A stretch of 64,000 bases of DNA from Verrucomicrobiaceae bacterium (lineage in GTDB: Bacteria; Verrucomicrobiota; Verrucomicrobiia; Verrucomicrobiales; Akkermansiaceae), in contig JAIYDP010000495.1 of assembly GCA_027487435.1 (NCBI GenBank), positions 50,227-114,226 of the forward strand, written 5' to 3'. The notes below the pieces were generated by a model. That model made no database searches, was not told the DNA's origin, and saw nothing but the letters and a program-made list of their open reading frames with translations. Both the position numbers and the translations under genes were made by a program. Positions 26,965 through 36,637 of this stretch are shown here, piece after piece. The first letter of the stretch is position 1; every line of letters begins with the position of its first letter.

Positions 26965-27831
26965 TCAATGGTTTGTTTTGCAAAAATAGCGAATCGTCTG
27001 CAAGACGCGTGCTGCCGATTCAGGACTGAGATGCACACTGTCTGTAAATTGCAACTCTTCTCGAGGAATTTGACTTGCGAGATCGAGATACGAAATCGGA
27101 AATCGCTTTGCCAATTCGGCGATGGTATTTTGCATCAGAAACACTTCTCTCTCTCTCATGACGCCGGCAGGATACGTGACGATCAGAAATTTCGTGCCTC
27201 GTTGATGTAGCACCGTTAAAGCAGAGACATATTGATCAAAACGCTGCTTTTCATCATGAGTCAAAGCGTTAAATTGATCGACTTGTCCAGCAATCGGCAT
27301 GCTTGCATTTACATCAAATGCTTCACCAAGGAGAACTTTAGGTCTTGCAAGAATTTTCGCATAGAGCATCCCACTAGGCCGAGCTGAGGCGCCTAACAAA
27401 GGCAGACGTGAACCGACAGCAAACCATGGGCCTTGTGCCCCCTTAACAATCAATGTTTCGCCATAACCAACACCGCCATAAAGTGTATTTGCCTCAATGA
27501 CTAGCCATTTCGGCGTGTCAATATGATCCATCGCAATCAAACGAATCCCATCTAAGGCTGGACCGCCATCGGATCCAAGATTCGCGATTTCTTGATTTCC
27601 TGACTCCCGACCTGGAAGTCTTCCTGTGATCGATGATCCTGCCAAAGCAATTTCCGCAGAGGGTGAAGCACCTGATTGAAACCGGCTCATTGTGCTAAAA
27701 TAGTTTGACTCACTTTTGCCAGTGCCCATATCAAGCACGTAGCGAAAATAGCCTTGTAAAGAAAAGCACGCTACCAATGCCAAACATATACCAACTAAAA
27801 GTTTACGGGTATGGTCCGAATTTGTATTCAT
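26965..27831 (-). CDS. Membrane-anchored SGNH-like protein, partner of MBOAT
   Basis: A 288-residue protein with an N-terminal membrane anchor (residues 11-28) and an extracytoplasmic SGNH-hydrolase-type fold: the putative nucleophile Ser66 in LAGSSITGR, a glycine/asparagine-rich block (NLGSDGG), and the Asp-x-x-His pair in DSVHLSPES (about Asp264, His267). Similar to AlgJ/AlgX-type proteins that transfer acetyl groups to polysaccharide outside the cytoplasmic membrane. It follows the MBOAT gene by 70 bp, matching the usual pairing. Confidence 0.7.
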   Translation of the reverse strand: MNTNSDHTRKLLVGICLALVACFSLQGYFRYVLDMGTGKSESNYFSTMSRFQSGASPSAEIALAGSSITGRLPGRESGNQEIANLGSDGGPALDGIRLIAMDHIDTPKWLVIEANTLYGGVGYGETLIVKGAQGPWFAVGSRLPLLGASARPSGMLYAKILARPKVLLGEAFDVNASMPIAGQVDQFNALTHDEKQRFDQYVSALTVLHQRGTKFLIVTYPAGVMREREVFLMQNTIAELAKRFPISYLDLASQIPREELQFTDSVHLSPESAARVLQTIRYFCKTNH

Positions 27832-27901
27832 GAGATGATTCTCTTTATGATCAGGTATTTCTTGCAATCCTAGCCACTCAACAAGTGATGCTCCTGAAAG
27901 T

Positions 27902-29362
27902 TTAGAACTGAAAATAGATGAACCCCTGTGGCGGACCAGAATTAGTCAACAAAAGGAACAACATACCACCATACATCAGAGATTCCGTCCATGAACCTCG
28001 AAAGCTGTTGAAAGAAGCAATTCGGTGCTCTTTCCACCAACCCATACCATGATAGAAAGCTACAGCAGATCCGAAAAGAACAGCAGTGTAGATCGCTGGA
28101 CCGATTGCACGACCCGGAATCAACAATTCACGAAAGAACAGTCCAATCTGATTCATGTCTGGCATCAGGAAGGTCAACCATAAGAATGTCACCGCGTGAA
28201 ATGTATAGAGCCAACCGGCAAGGGCTCGCCATGGAGAACGAGTATGGATTTTTTCTTTGCTCCGCTTACGATTCCAAAATCGCTCAATGCCTAACAAAAT
28301 TCCATGCAACATCCCCCACAAAGCAAATTTCCACTCCGCACCATGCCACAATCCCCCAAGAAACATCACCAAAAACAAATTCATGTAAGTACGAGTCTCG
28401 CCTTTACGATTGCCGCCTAACGGAATATAGAGGTAGTCCCGCAACCATGCTGAAAGCGACATGTGCCAACGTCGCCAAAATTCCGTGATGCTCGTGGAAA
28501 GGTAGGGGAAATGAAAATTGATCGGAAAAGTATAGCCGAACAGCGCTGCCAATCCTATAGCGATCAATGAATAACCTGCAAAATCTGCAAAAATCTGCAT
28601 GGAATACCCGTAAAGCAGCAACAACAAATCCACTGGTCCAGCATCGGTAATCCATGGCTTGGTCAGCGTCACCGTTTGTTCAGCAAGGTTGTCTGCAATT
28701 ACCATTTTCAGGAAAAATCCCAAAATCAAGGTGCGGATTACTCGACCCCAGGGAATGTCAGACCAGCGCTTCGCTTCAATTTGTGGCCAGAACTGTTTGG
28801 CTTTGACGATCGGACCCGCGACCAACTGAGGGAAGAATAACAAATAGAAACCTATGTCACGCACGCCTTTGGCAAATCGACCTCCACGCGACATCATCGC
28901 ATCACCCTCCCGAGTGACCTCACCGCGCGCGACATCGACAATCATACTAATACCATGGAAGGTGTAGAAAGAAATGCCGATAGGTAGTGGGATATTTTTT
29001 ACCGCGCTCGTCCATTCGGCTGGTAAAAACGGTAACATACCGATCACAAAGGGCAGATACTTAAACACAGCCAGCAGAGCGAGGTTAAGTATGACGGCGA
29101 GTCGAACCCAGTGGCGAACTCTCTCGTCATCTCCTTGCACTTTGTAAACGATGATGCGCGCCGTAGCCACACTGTTACCAACACAGGATATGGCGAGTAG
29201 TCCGAGCAGTTTGGGATCCTCCCATCCGTAAAAGACAACACTTGCTACAAGCGCCACCATAACCTGCCATGCTTTGCCAAACCGCCCGGCTGACCACGGC
29301 GCATAATAAAGCGCAAGGGTCACCAATAGCAGAAACAAAAACTCGGAAGAATTGAATAACAT
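27902..29362 (-). CDS. MBOAT-family O-acyltransferase (AlgI-like)
   Basis: A 486-residue membrane protein with about 10-12 helices, beginning MLFNSSEFLFLLLVTLALYY as AlgI-type proteins do. Signature segments are PIGISFYTFHGISMIVDV, FFPQLVAGPIVKAKQF, and the catalytic His region GGLWHGAEWKFALWG near residue 340. AlgI-like proteins move acyl (usually acetyl) groups across the membrane for O-acetylation of alginate or other exopolymers. Followed by an SGNH-type partner; preceded by a large secreted SGNH-like protein. Confidence 0.93.
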   Translation of the reverse strand: MLFNSSEFLFLLLVTLALYYAPWSAGRFGKAWQVMVALVASVVFYGWEDPKLLGLLAISCVGNSVATARIIVYKVQGDDERVRHWVRLAVILNLALLAVFKYLPFVIGMLPFLPAEWTSAVKNIPLPIGISFYTFHGISMIVDVARGEVTREGDAMMSRGGRFAKGVRDIGFYLLFFPQLVAGPIVKAKQFWPQIEAKRWSDIPWGRVIRTLILGFFLKMVIADNLAEQTVTLTKPWITDAGPVDLLLLLYGYSMQIFADFAGYSLIAIGLAALFGYTFPINFHFPYLSTSITEFWRRWHMSLSAWLRDYLYIPLGGNRKGETRTYMNLFLVMFLGGLWHGAEWKFALWGMLHGILLGIERFWNRKRSKEKIHTRSPWRALAGWLYTFHAVTFLWLTFLMPDMNQIGLFFRELLIPGRAIGPAIYTAVLFGSAVAFYHGMGWWKEHRIASFNSFRGSWTESLMYGGMLFLLLTNSGPPQGFIYFQF

Positions 29363-29420
29363 ATTGAGCGATTAAAACATTGCTGTGATGCGAGGTTCCG
29401 CTGACCTCTGAGCCAGTAAG

Positions 29421-31559
29421 CTAAGGCTTAACAACTTCGACGCGAAAATAACGCCACCGACTCGTGTATGGCCAACTTATAGTGACTTTATCATTTGATC
29501 GACGAATCACAGTATCCGTCGGTTGTGTAGCAGTCCATCGTTGCAAGTCATACGACCAATGTGGCGTGTAAGTAATCCCCTGGCTTTCCGCGACTGAGTT
29601 CACTGTGTATTCGACAGTGAAGCTCATCGGCACCGTACTTAGCGACGCCTTGGGCATAGAATCCCTTGCATTGGAAAAAGCATGCTGGAGCAATTGTGGA
29701 TCGCTAGGAAAAATTGATTCTCTCACAAAAGGAGGATCTGGTTCAACAATGGCGGGTGGTATTACAGGTGGCAGTATATATGACAAGTTTGCCGAACCAT
29801 CGACCGACAGTGCATTCGGATATGTGCTTACCACGTACCATACGATTTCTTGCAGACGACGAGCAACCAATGGGTCAAAAGTAACCACGTTGTCATTTTG
29901 AAAGCCTGCATCCAAAGCCTGAGCCGGAAGCCCTACGGGACTCGTCTTGAAAATGGTTGCATAATGCGTCAATGCTGAGATGTATGAACCAAGATGATTT
30001 AAGTGCAGATTGTCTGTCCGATCCTCGCGATTCCGGTAAAAATCTTCCCTCGTGTATCTCGCCAATACACCTGTGCCGCATGACTGAATGCAGGCGCGCA
30101 AGGCTTGCCCGGCTGGGATGATCAAAATAGGACGATTTCTTTGCGCGCTCACAGCAGCACGAACCTGCTCGAAAGCTGCATTGATATCTGTTTGTGTGCC
30201 TACAGTTTCACTATACCAAGGCCAAGCGCAATAAAGGTAAACTTGTGTGTTGTGCGGCTCAACCAGTGAAGAAAAACGCTGCACATACTCTCTCATTTGC
30301 GTCACTGAGTTCGGCTTCCACTCGGAATTGAATGGCTGAATGACGAAAATGTCCCAAGTGCCGGTGGCCAATTCCAGACGCGAAGGCAAGCCAGAATGAA
30401 AAACTCCTCCGTCAACTCCGTTATTCCAATGATACAGCAACCCTTGTCCTGAAGTAAGCTGCACTCCTGTAACCAAGGGATTGTTGGTGACCAATCCCAT
30501 CTCTCTTATCTGACGAGGAATATCAGGCCACAAAGTAAAACTACTTCCAATATGAAAGGAAGTTCGAGTCTCCCGCGAGACAATTGGTCCCATCCATCGG
30601 GAATAGCTAGTAGTTCCCGGCAATTGGGCAAGGTTCGAACGTGGAATAACTCCCATGCGAATGTAGCGCCCTAAATCAGCATCGCCTGGAGTGTAGGTTC
30701 GTGCCGTGGTAGAAGGTTCCACAATCCTAACTCCCGTTGCACCTGCCGTAGTCGAACGCTCCCAGAAAAACTGCGTGCCAGATTCCGGGTCGTTTTCTGC
30801 ATCCCAATACGTGTAGCGCCCAGTAAGCACTGAACCAATGCGCGGTGAGCCTGATGCATTAACGGAAATGGCACTTGGAGGACTATTGACAACATTCATC
30901 CTCTCCAAGCGAAGCGCACCCAAGTAGCCAAAAGCTCCGCGGCTGCGCTTAACTGTAATTGTCAAGACCCCGTTTGCGTTAGCGCGCAACGGATCAAAAA
31001 CAGCCATGCTGGAACGATTGGCATTTGGCTGTGGGCTAATCCCAATCCCCGCTGCACTGGTCGTCAGCAATTTGCTATCTTGAGTTAGCCCCGCAACTTC
31101 GAAACGAGTTACGCGAATCTCATCATCGGTGCCAACAGTGCCAGCCCAATCACGCGAGGCAAAAAGAGCCAAACGGTAAACGCCATCAGGTGGCATATTG
31201 CTCATGGTGATAGTCAGAGTCTGATCACCCTGCAAATAGAACCAATCCCTCGTCGCTGAATCAACAGCTAATCCGCCCATGGTGCTGACATTGGGAACGG
31301 TAGTCCCAAACGGATTGGCCTGCACTGTTCCTGTAACACCGAGAGAAATGCCGGTTAGTTGTCCTGTAGAGGAAACCAAATTTGACACTCCCGTGGGATT
31401 TTGGTCACTAACATTGTTCCACACATGTCCATGAATGGTGGGGCTAACTGTCTGATGATTCGATGCACCAAAATCAACATAAACCGTGCTAACCTGCCCA
31501 TGGCTCAGTCGTAAGAAACCGAGCACGATCAGAAGAGGGTATGGAATGTAGGATTTCAT
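29421..31559 (-). CDS. Large secreted SGNH-like protein
   Basis: A 712-residue protein with a signal peptide (MKSYIPYPLLIVLGF, cleavage near SHGQ). The N-terminal 200 residues look like a beta-sandwich carbohydrate-binding-type region (VYVDFGASNHQTVSP, then a DDEIRVTRFEVAG strand). A middle Ig-like or cadherin-like segment follows (YWDAENDPESGTQFFWERS). A catalytic-type region has FHIGSSFTLWP and the paired DNLHLNHLGSY, consistent with Ser and Asp-x-x-His of SGNH hydrolases. The C-terminus ends in a beta-rich WSYDLQRWT...RYFRVEV region seen in verrucomicrobial secreted proteins. It may act on, or bind, the acylated EPS. Confidence 0.6.
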   Translation of the reverse strand: MKSYIPYPLLIVLGFLRLSHGQVSTVYVDFGASNHQTVSPTIHGHVWNNVSDQNPTGVSNLVSSTGQLTGISLGVTGTVQANPFGTTVPNVSTMGGLAVDSATRDWFYLQGDQTLTITMSNMPPDGVYRLALFASRDWAGTVGTDDEIRVTRFEVAGLTQDSKLLTTSAAGIGISPQPNANRSSMAVFDPLRANANGVLTITVKRSRGAFGYLGALRLERMNVVNSPPSAISVNASGSPRIGSVLTGRYTYWDAENDPESGTQFFWERSTTAGATGVRIVEPSTTARTYTPGDADLGRYIRMGVIPRSNLAQLPGTTSYSRWMGPIVSRETRTSFHIGSSFTLWPDIPRQIREMGLVTNNPLVTGVQLTSGQGLLYHWNNGVDGGVFHSGLPSRLELATGTWDIFVIQPFNSEWKPNSVTQMREYVQRFSSLVEPHNTQVYLYCAWPWYSETVGTQTDINAAFEQVRAAVSAQRNRPILIIPAGQALRACIQSCGTGVLARYTREDFYRNREDRTDNLHLNHLGSYISALTHYATIFKTSPVGLPAQALDAGFQNDNVVTFDPLVARRLQEIVWYVVSTYPNALSVDGSANLSYILPPVIPPAIVEPDPPFVRESIFPSDPQLLQHAFSNARDSMPKASLSTVPMSFTVEYTVNSVAESQGITYTPHWSYDLQRWTATQPTDTVIRRSNDKVTISWPYTSRWRYFRVEVVKP

Positions 31560-31582
31560 AAGAATCAGCAAGATAGGATGGA

Positions 31583-32668
31583 TTACACCAACCGTTGCTT
31601 AAAAGCAAGACGAAGAAATTCCGCGAGGAATGAACAAACAATAGCAACCACGATGCAGCCGATGGGGGTCGCAAAACCAAAAACCCAAGGTTGTAAGATT
31701 GTTTTTACAGGCAGCAAAATTGCAGATAGCATAAACGGGTGCAAACAGTAAACGCCAAGCGAATTACGTGCAAAAAATCGGATAATCCCATTCACGGGCT
31801 TTTGAATTCCCAAGCTTGCTATGAGCATCGCAATGGCAAAAAATTGAACGGATAGCCTAGCATGTTTGGGCACCCAATTTCGCTTACTAGGATCAACCAA
31901 CTCAGAAGGAACAGAATAATACCACTCGATAAGAGCCGCGAGGCCCCCAATGCTGAGCATAATGAAAATCCAAAAATAACGCTTCGCCGACGCATCCTTC
32001 AACCGAAAGATATGAGGGGTCAGAATTACAGCGATGAATGGCATCATCACAAAGCAGCTAGGCAACCAGTAGTAGGGACTTTTGATCCATCGATAGCCTT
32101 GATATGTCCACAAATATGTTCCAATCACAGCGCAAGTCGCCAGAAAAAGACCGCACCATTGCGCACGCTTAGGCAAGATATAAGCAATCCAGCAAAGCGG
32201 TGTTAATAAGATAAGTGTTGCAAACGTGTAAAAAAGCCATCCGCCTCCGCGCAGAAAAAAAACAATTAGCCCAAGAAATGTAAACTCTGGCCTGACTTCC
32301 GTCGCAATTATCCAGGCGCCTACCCAAAACGCATACAAATAGCCAAGCTTTTTGACACGATCCCAATTACTTGCCCAGTTGGGTTTCTTGATCGCAAAAA
32401 GCACCATTGACAATAAGATGAATGATGGAACCGCTGATGATTGCATTTCAAAATAGAGATAATCCCAAAGATTATGACCCATTCCAACACTCTTTTCTCT
32501 CGTTAAAGCCATCTCATAGAAAAAACCAGAATGGCCCAAGAGAACCATCATCATGAAAAACACTCGCAGATAATCAAAGCCATCAAAATGCATTTTCGGC
32601 GGTTTGATTGATGCGGTATTATCTGTTTTTTGAAGATCAAATGTACGATTGTCTATTTCTTTTTCCAT
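31583..32668 (-). CDS. Acyltransferase 3 family membrane protein
   Basis: A 361-residue protein with about ten membrane helices. It starts with FDYLRVFFMMMVLLGHSGFF, in which the Arg and His correspond to the conserved R-x-x-A...H region of acyltransferase 3 proteins (OatA/WecH-like). It has no C-terminal SGNH domain, but separate SGNH-like genes lie just downstream. It probably O-acylates a sugar of the EPS. The coding sequence looks AT-richer than the flanking housekeeping genes. Confidence 0.85.
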   Translation of the reverse strand: MEKEIDNRTFDLQKTDNTASIKPPKMHFDGFDYLRVFFMMMVLLGHSGFFYEMALTREKSVGMGHNLWDYLYFEMQSSAVPSFILLSMVLFAIKKPNWASNWDRVKKLGYLYAFWVGAWIIATEVRPEFTFLGLIVFFLRGGGWLFYTFATLILLTPLCWIAYILPKRAQWCGLFLATCAVIGTYLWTYQGYRWIKSPYYWLPSCFVMMPFIAVILTPHIFRLKDASAKRYFWIFIMLSIGGLAALIEWYYSVPSELVDPSKRNWVPKHARLSVQFFAIAMLIASLGIQKPVNGIIRFFARNSLGVYCLHPFMLSAILLPVKTILQPWVFGFATPIGCIVVAIVCSFLAEFLRLAFKQRLV

Positions 32669-32713
32669 GGATTTGCGATGATGAAGATAGAATTAAATAT
32701 TACGGAGAAATAT

Positions 32714-32974
32714 ATGGCTAGATTGTTAGGAGTAATTTTCCTCTATCGATCACTCACAATTGCAACACTTGTGCTTTGTTACTTTATCGTTGGAAAATCA
32801 ACACCAGAGAGGCCCCTATTCCTTACGACTCTGAAATCGAACGAGGAGGGGTTTCTGTTATACTTATGCGAAAAAATTTCGAATGTTCGTCATGAAACGA
32901 ATTCAGGGATTATCGTTTACGATAGACCACAAATTGGATCGGCTGATTTCTTGAATAGGCCGGACCTGCATTGA
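32714..32974 (+). other. Doubtful small reading frame in the gap between two minus-strand genes
   Basis: An 86-codon frame starts at an ATG with GGAG six bases upstream and encodes one hydrophobic stretch (LLGVIFLYRSLTIATLVLCYF). It is opposite to the operon direction and overlaps the end of the downstream-listed GT-C gene by 65 bp. The rest of the gap 32669-32909 is AT-rich and shows no other structure; it could hold a minus-strand promoter for the acyltransferase gene. I do not consider this frame a likely gene. Confidence 0.2.
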
Positions 32975-34487
32975 TCGTAGAAATTTTTTCCCAATCTGAA
33001 TCCGAAACTTCTGGACGGATCAGCACATGACGCAACGCAGTCGCTTCTACAAAATTAAAAACACCCGCTTCTTCTTGCCACACGTCCCAGATCAGCAAAT
33101 CGCCAGACTGCATGCGGTCTAATGCCTGTTGTTCGTAAACTGCTCGATCGTTACGCTCGATGATATTCGGGAAAGTCGAAAAGAAAAATTGCCGAGAATG
33201 GCGAGACGGATGTTGTAGAGCTGCTTCCCAAAACACCACGGGGATGAATACATTACCAGTGGCTGGAAGGCCATCCAGCGCCCGTACTAATGAGCCTCGA
33301 TAGCTTGCTCCGCGGTTCTTCACCAACAAGGCGACGTTTTTTGCCATCAAAGCACCCGAGAGAGTGACAATAGCCATACACGCAAGTGCTCGAAACATCT
33401 TCGGCCATGACGAGAAAAGCGTTTGCACTGCAATCACATACATCCAAGCGGCCAAGGGAGCAACAGCCACAAAATGATTCGGATTGGGATTTTTCGCGAC
33501 AATATGAAATACCACCGCCATGACCAAGCCAAGCGCAGCATAGAGTTTGGCTGTTTCTATCCGAGTTGTGGGGCGTTTTCGCCAAGCTGTAACAAACACG
33601 ACTGCGCTACCACTAAGGGCTCCTAGGAGTAAAATCACCAAAGGTAATACTCCCAACGACGCAAACGACCAACGCATCAATTGCAGGTGACCCGGGCCTA
33701 ATCCTTGGATCAGCAATCGCTGACTGAGAATATTATTACGAAACTGAATCAACGCCTCTGGTTGGCGCCATAGCCACAGAGCCATGCAGGAAGCACCCAA
33801 AACCATGGGCAAAGCGAGCGGCAATATCTTTGGTATGACATTTCTCCAACCATGCTCGCGACCTTCTAAAAAAAATGCGAGCAATAGCCACGAACCCGGC
33901 ACCACGAAACCAAGTGGGTGAAGCAGAGGGCATACGAACAGGCTAAAAAACCGAATCAGCTTCGTACGGACTGTGTCAGCCTGCCAATAATGCAAGCCTA
34001 AGAGCAAAAAAAACGCGGTTGGAATTTCTGGTCTATAACTCTGCACGGCCACCAGAAAACCAGGTGCCATGAGTGAAATGATGCCGACCCAAGCAGCGGA
34101 GGCTCTATCGCTGGCGCGTCGCACCAATTCCATCAAGAAAAAACTCGTGATCAGCCAAATTCCACACAAGAGAATGAGCTCCCCTAGAGAACCCCATGGG
34201 AGAATCGGAAGCAAAAGCGAGCGTAACATGGGCCAACCAATCCAATGAAATCCCCAGACCTTGTCGTAGCTCATGAAGCTACCAACCATCGGCCAATGCA
34301 ACTCCCCAGGATGACTCGATGTGGAAACCGCTCCGAGACTTTGAAAGCCATCGACGATCACGCATCCTGTACGCTCGACCAGCAAAACAGCGACTACGAA
34401 CCAGATGATCCCTACCATCCAGACCAGCCATCGGGATTTCTGCTGTAGTAAATCAAGTAGCCTCTCGACCTTGAGCTTCAATCCCAT
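32910..34487 (-). CDS. GT-C-type membrane glycosyltransferase-like protein
   Basis: A 525-residue protein with 10-12 membrane helices, an acidic residue in the first extracytoplasmic loop (SFMSYDKVWGFHWIGWP), and a C-terminal soluble region of about 130 residues (VFWEAALQHPSRHSRQFFF). The layout fits GT39/GT83-like enzymes that use polyprenyl-phosphate sugars outside the membrane. The start at 34487 is internal to a longer frame; it leaves a 10-base overlap with the upstream GT4 gene. It could use the sugar flipped by the GtrA-like protein encoded 10 kb downstream; this is inference. Confidence 0.6.
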   Translation of the reverse strand: MGLKLKVERLLDLLQQKSRWLVWMVGIIWFVVAVLLVERTGCVIVDGFQSLGAVSTSSHPGELHWPMVGSFMSYDKVWGFHWIGWPMLRSLLLPILPWGSLGELILLCGIWLITSFFLMELVRRASDRASAAWVGIISLMAPGFLVAVQSYRPEIPTAFFLLLGLHYWQADTVRTKLIRFFSLFVCPLLHPLGFVVPGSWLLLAFFLEGREHGWRNVIPKILPLALPMVLGASCMALWLWRQPEALIQFRNNILSQRLLIQGLGPGHLQLMRWSFASLGVLPLVILLLGALSGSAVVFVTAWRKRPTTRIETAKLYAALGLVMAVVFHIVAKNPNPNHFVAVAPLAAWMYVIAVQTLFSSWPKMFRALACMAIVTLSGALMAKNVALLVKNRGASYRGSLVRALDGLPATGNVFIPVVFWEAALQHPSRHSRQFFFSTFPNIIERNDRAVYEQQALDRMQSGDLLIWDVWQEEAGVFNFVEATALRHVLIRPEVSDSDWEKISTINAGPAYSRNQPIQFVVYRKR

Positions 34488-35575
34488 CGTAAGGAGTAGT
34501 ATGGTTTTGTTTTCATCGTCATCACCTGTTGATAGATGCTGTGATAGCGACGCCCGACGACATCCCAAGCGTAATTCCGAAGGGCATCATGGCGAGCCGA
34601 TTGGAGATTTTTCTCCTGCTCTGCCGTGCGTGCGGGCAACCATCGATGCAGAGCGTGATTCCAATCGTCAAAGTGACATACATCGATTAGCTCGCCATTA
34701 AAGCCCGGGCGAACCAATTCCGGCATGGAGCTTTTTGGCTGAGCGAGAATCGGCAAACCAAGCGCGATGGCCTCGATCATCGCCAGCGAAAGCCCTTCGC
34801 GTTCGGAAGGAAAAACTAACACGCCCGCCCTAGCCATGATCGCGCGAGTGACAGCACGCGGCGTACTACCGGGCCAAATGATATTTGGCGTGCTGCGAAA
34901 CATTTCGGCAAATGTTTCACCATCCCCGGGTAAAACGCCACCTAATGCCACAAATGGCACAGAGGGATTGGATCTCGCCAACTTGACAAATGTTTCCGGT
35001 TGTTTGCGCGATTCCACAGCCGAGACCCAAAGCGGAAAACCTGGAGAAAGGCGCGAGATTTCAGGGGGCAGATCTGTGTCGTCGATGCGATCTGGATCGT
35101 AGAGTGCTGCATCAAATCCGTTAGGAATCACTTCTAAGAACCTTTCGGGATTGCGGCGGCGCACGTCCGCAGAAACGGCTTCGCTTACCGCAACAAAGGC
35201 GTCCGCGAAGCGCAGTAGCCGCCCGTAGCGCATGCGCTCAACGGGCAAAGAAAGATCCGGCTCAAGATTGAGCGTCGTAAGAAATCTCGTGCCACCAAGA
35301 TTGCGAAGCTTCGCAATGACCGAGGAATACAAATTGAATCGACTATACGAGGCCGTGTGAACCAGATCAAAGCGGTCAGAAAATACAGCGGAAGGATGAC
35401 GCAAGCGCAGGTTTGGCAACTTCCAAAACTGGGCTCCCATTTCAAGGTCTTCCTGCGTGACAGGATTGGAAAACGAATGAAATTCATGTTCAGGGTTGAA
35501 CTGTACACAAGCGCGCAGCAGGGTGCTGATCGGGTTTTTCCATCGATCCAAACTAATGGGCAAGAGAATTTTCAT
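34478..35575 (-). CDS. GT4 glycosyltransferase (paralogue 1)
   Basis: A 365-residue GT-B enzyme. It has the N-terminal MKILLPISLDRWKNPISTL, the interdomain LWVSAVESRKQPETFVKLA, and the donor site VLVFPSEREGLSLAMIEAIALGLP with the E-x7-E motif. Its N-terminus and whole layout closely match the next upstream gene (35572-36633), so the two arose by tandem duplication. The start at 35575 gives a 4-base overlap with that gene. Probably adds related sugars in succession to the repeat unit. Confidence 0.85.
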   Translation of the reverse strand: MKILLPISLDRWKNPISTLLRACVQFNPEHEFHSFSNPVTQEDLEMGAQFWKLPNLRLRHPSAVFSDRFDLVHTASYSRFNLYSSVIAKLRNLGGTRFLTTLNLEPDLSLPVERMRYGRLLRFADAFVAVSEAVSADVRRRNPERFLEVIPNGFDAALYDPDRIDDTDLPPEISRLSPGFPLWVSAVESRKQPETFVKLARSNPSVPFVALGGVLPGDGETFAEMFRSTPNIIWPGSTPRAVTRAIMARAGVLVFPSEREGLSLAMIEAIALGLPILAQPKSSMPELVRPGFNGELIDVCHFDDWNHALHRWLPARTAEQEKNLQSARHDALRNYAWDVVGRRYHSIYQQVMTMKTKPYYSLRWD

Positions 35576-36633
35576 GCAAAAAGTCGGCGATAAATCGCAC
35601 CATACTCGCGTCCTATCGCATTCCATGAGTAGAGGTCAACAGCAGAAGCGCGCGTAATTTTTCCGAAAGCGCACTGCTCATCACGATTACGACCTAGGTA
35701 ATACAGCAGACTTTCAGACCATGAATGGATTTCACAAATGTCATGAAGCCTACCGTTGGATGCATCGCGAATCAACTCAGGCATTGAGGTTTTCGGCTGC
35801 CCAATCACAGGAAGCCCCATGCCCATGGCTTCAATGACGGATAGGGCTAAGCCCTCCCGTTCCGAGGGAAAGACAAATACTCCCGCATGTCTCATCAGTG
35901 CTCGAATGCAACGCCGATCGACGTGTCCAAGCCACAATAGATTCGGCAGCGAATGCATCATTGGCACGAAGTGATGGCCATCTGGATGAATATAACCAGC
36001 ACCTACAAAAACAACCTCTGGATGACGCCTAGCCAATTCCACAACAAACTCTGGGTGTTTTCTCGGTTCTAGCGCCCCGACATAAAGAGCAAATGAGCCC
36101 GGTGTGAGATCCCGAACAGCAGCAGGTAAAACTTCTTGATCCTCGATTTGCGGATCATAATAGGCAGCATCGAAACCATTGGGAATGATTTGCAAAAAAC
36201 GATCTGCACAACGCTGTTTCACTCCGTCGCTTGCCGCTGTGCTGACTGCAACAATTCCATCAGCCAAATATTCGGCAATTTTTAGCAAAGACCAGTCTTT
36301 GCCATCCTGCGGCCCCACCTGTAAATTGACGGTCGCAAGATAACGCGATTTCCCCGCAGTACGAGCCTTTGCAAATATCGCGGCGGCTTGGTTATGCAAC
36401 GTAATGGATGCCGTGTGAACCCCATCGTAGTGAGTAAAAGCCATAGAAGTTTGGCGGTTTTTTACGATATTGGGCAACCGCCAAAACGCATCTCCTAGAA
36501 CACGATCTTCCTCGCTGTCAGGACGCGAACATGAGTGGAACTCAATGTCGGGATTCGCCTCTACGCAATTTCGTAAAAGCGTGGATATTGGATTTCTCCA
36601 ACGATCCAGTTTGATGGGAAGCATGATACGCAT
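35572..36633 (-). CDS. GT4 glycosyltransferase (paralogue 2)
   Basis: A 353-residue GT-B enzyme beginning MRIMLPIKLDRWRNPISTL. It has FALYVGALEPRKHPEFVVELA and the donor-binding VFVFPSEREGLALSVIEAMGMGLP. It is a close paralogue of the gene at 34478-35575, sharing an almost identical first 20 residues and the same order of motifs. It begins 4 bp after the Wzy-like gene ends. Donor and acceptor sugars are unknown. Confidence 0.85.
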   Translation of the reverse strand: MRIMLPIKLDRWRNPISTLLRNCVEANPDIEFHSCSRPDSEEDRVLGDAFWRLPNIVKNRQTSMAFTHYDGVHTASITLHNQAAAIFAKARTAGKSRYLATVNLQVGPQDGKDWSLLKIAEYLADGIVAVSTAASDGVKQRCADRFLQIIPNGFDAAYYDPQIEDQEVLPAAVRDLTPGSFALYVGALEPRKHPEFVVELARRHPEVVFVGAGYIHPDGHHFVPMMHSLPNLLWLGHVDRRCIRALMRHAGVFVFPSEREGLALSVIEAMGMGLPVIGQPKTSMPELIRDASNGRLHDICEIHSWSESLLYYLGRNRDEQCAFGKITRASAVDLYSWNAIGREYGAIYRRLFA

Positions 36634-36637
36634 CAGC

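Noticed and set aside
29421..31559. PEP-CTERM sorting tail on the large SGNH-like protein
   Set aside because: The protein ends in a beta strand (RYFRVEVVKP) with no hydrophobic helix or basic tail. The lyase-PATR protein likewise lacks such a tail.
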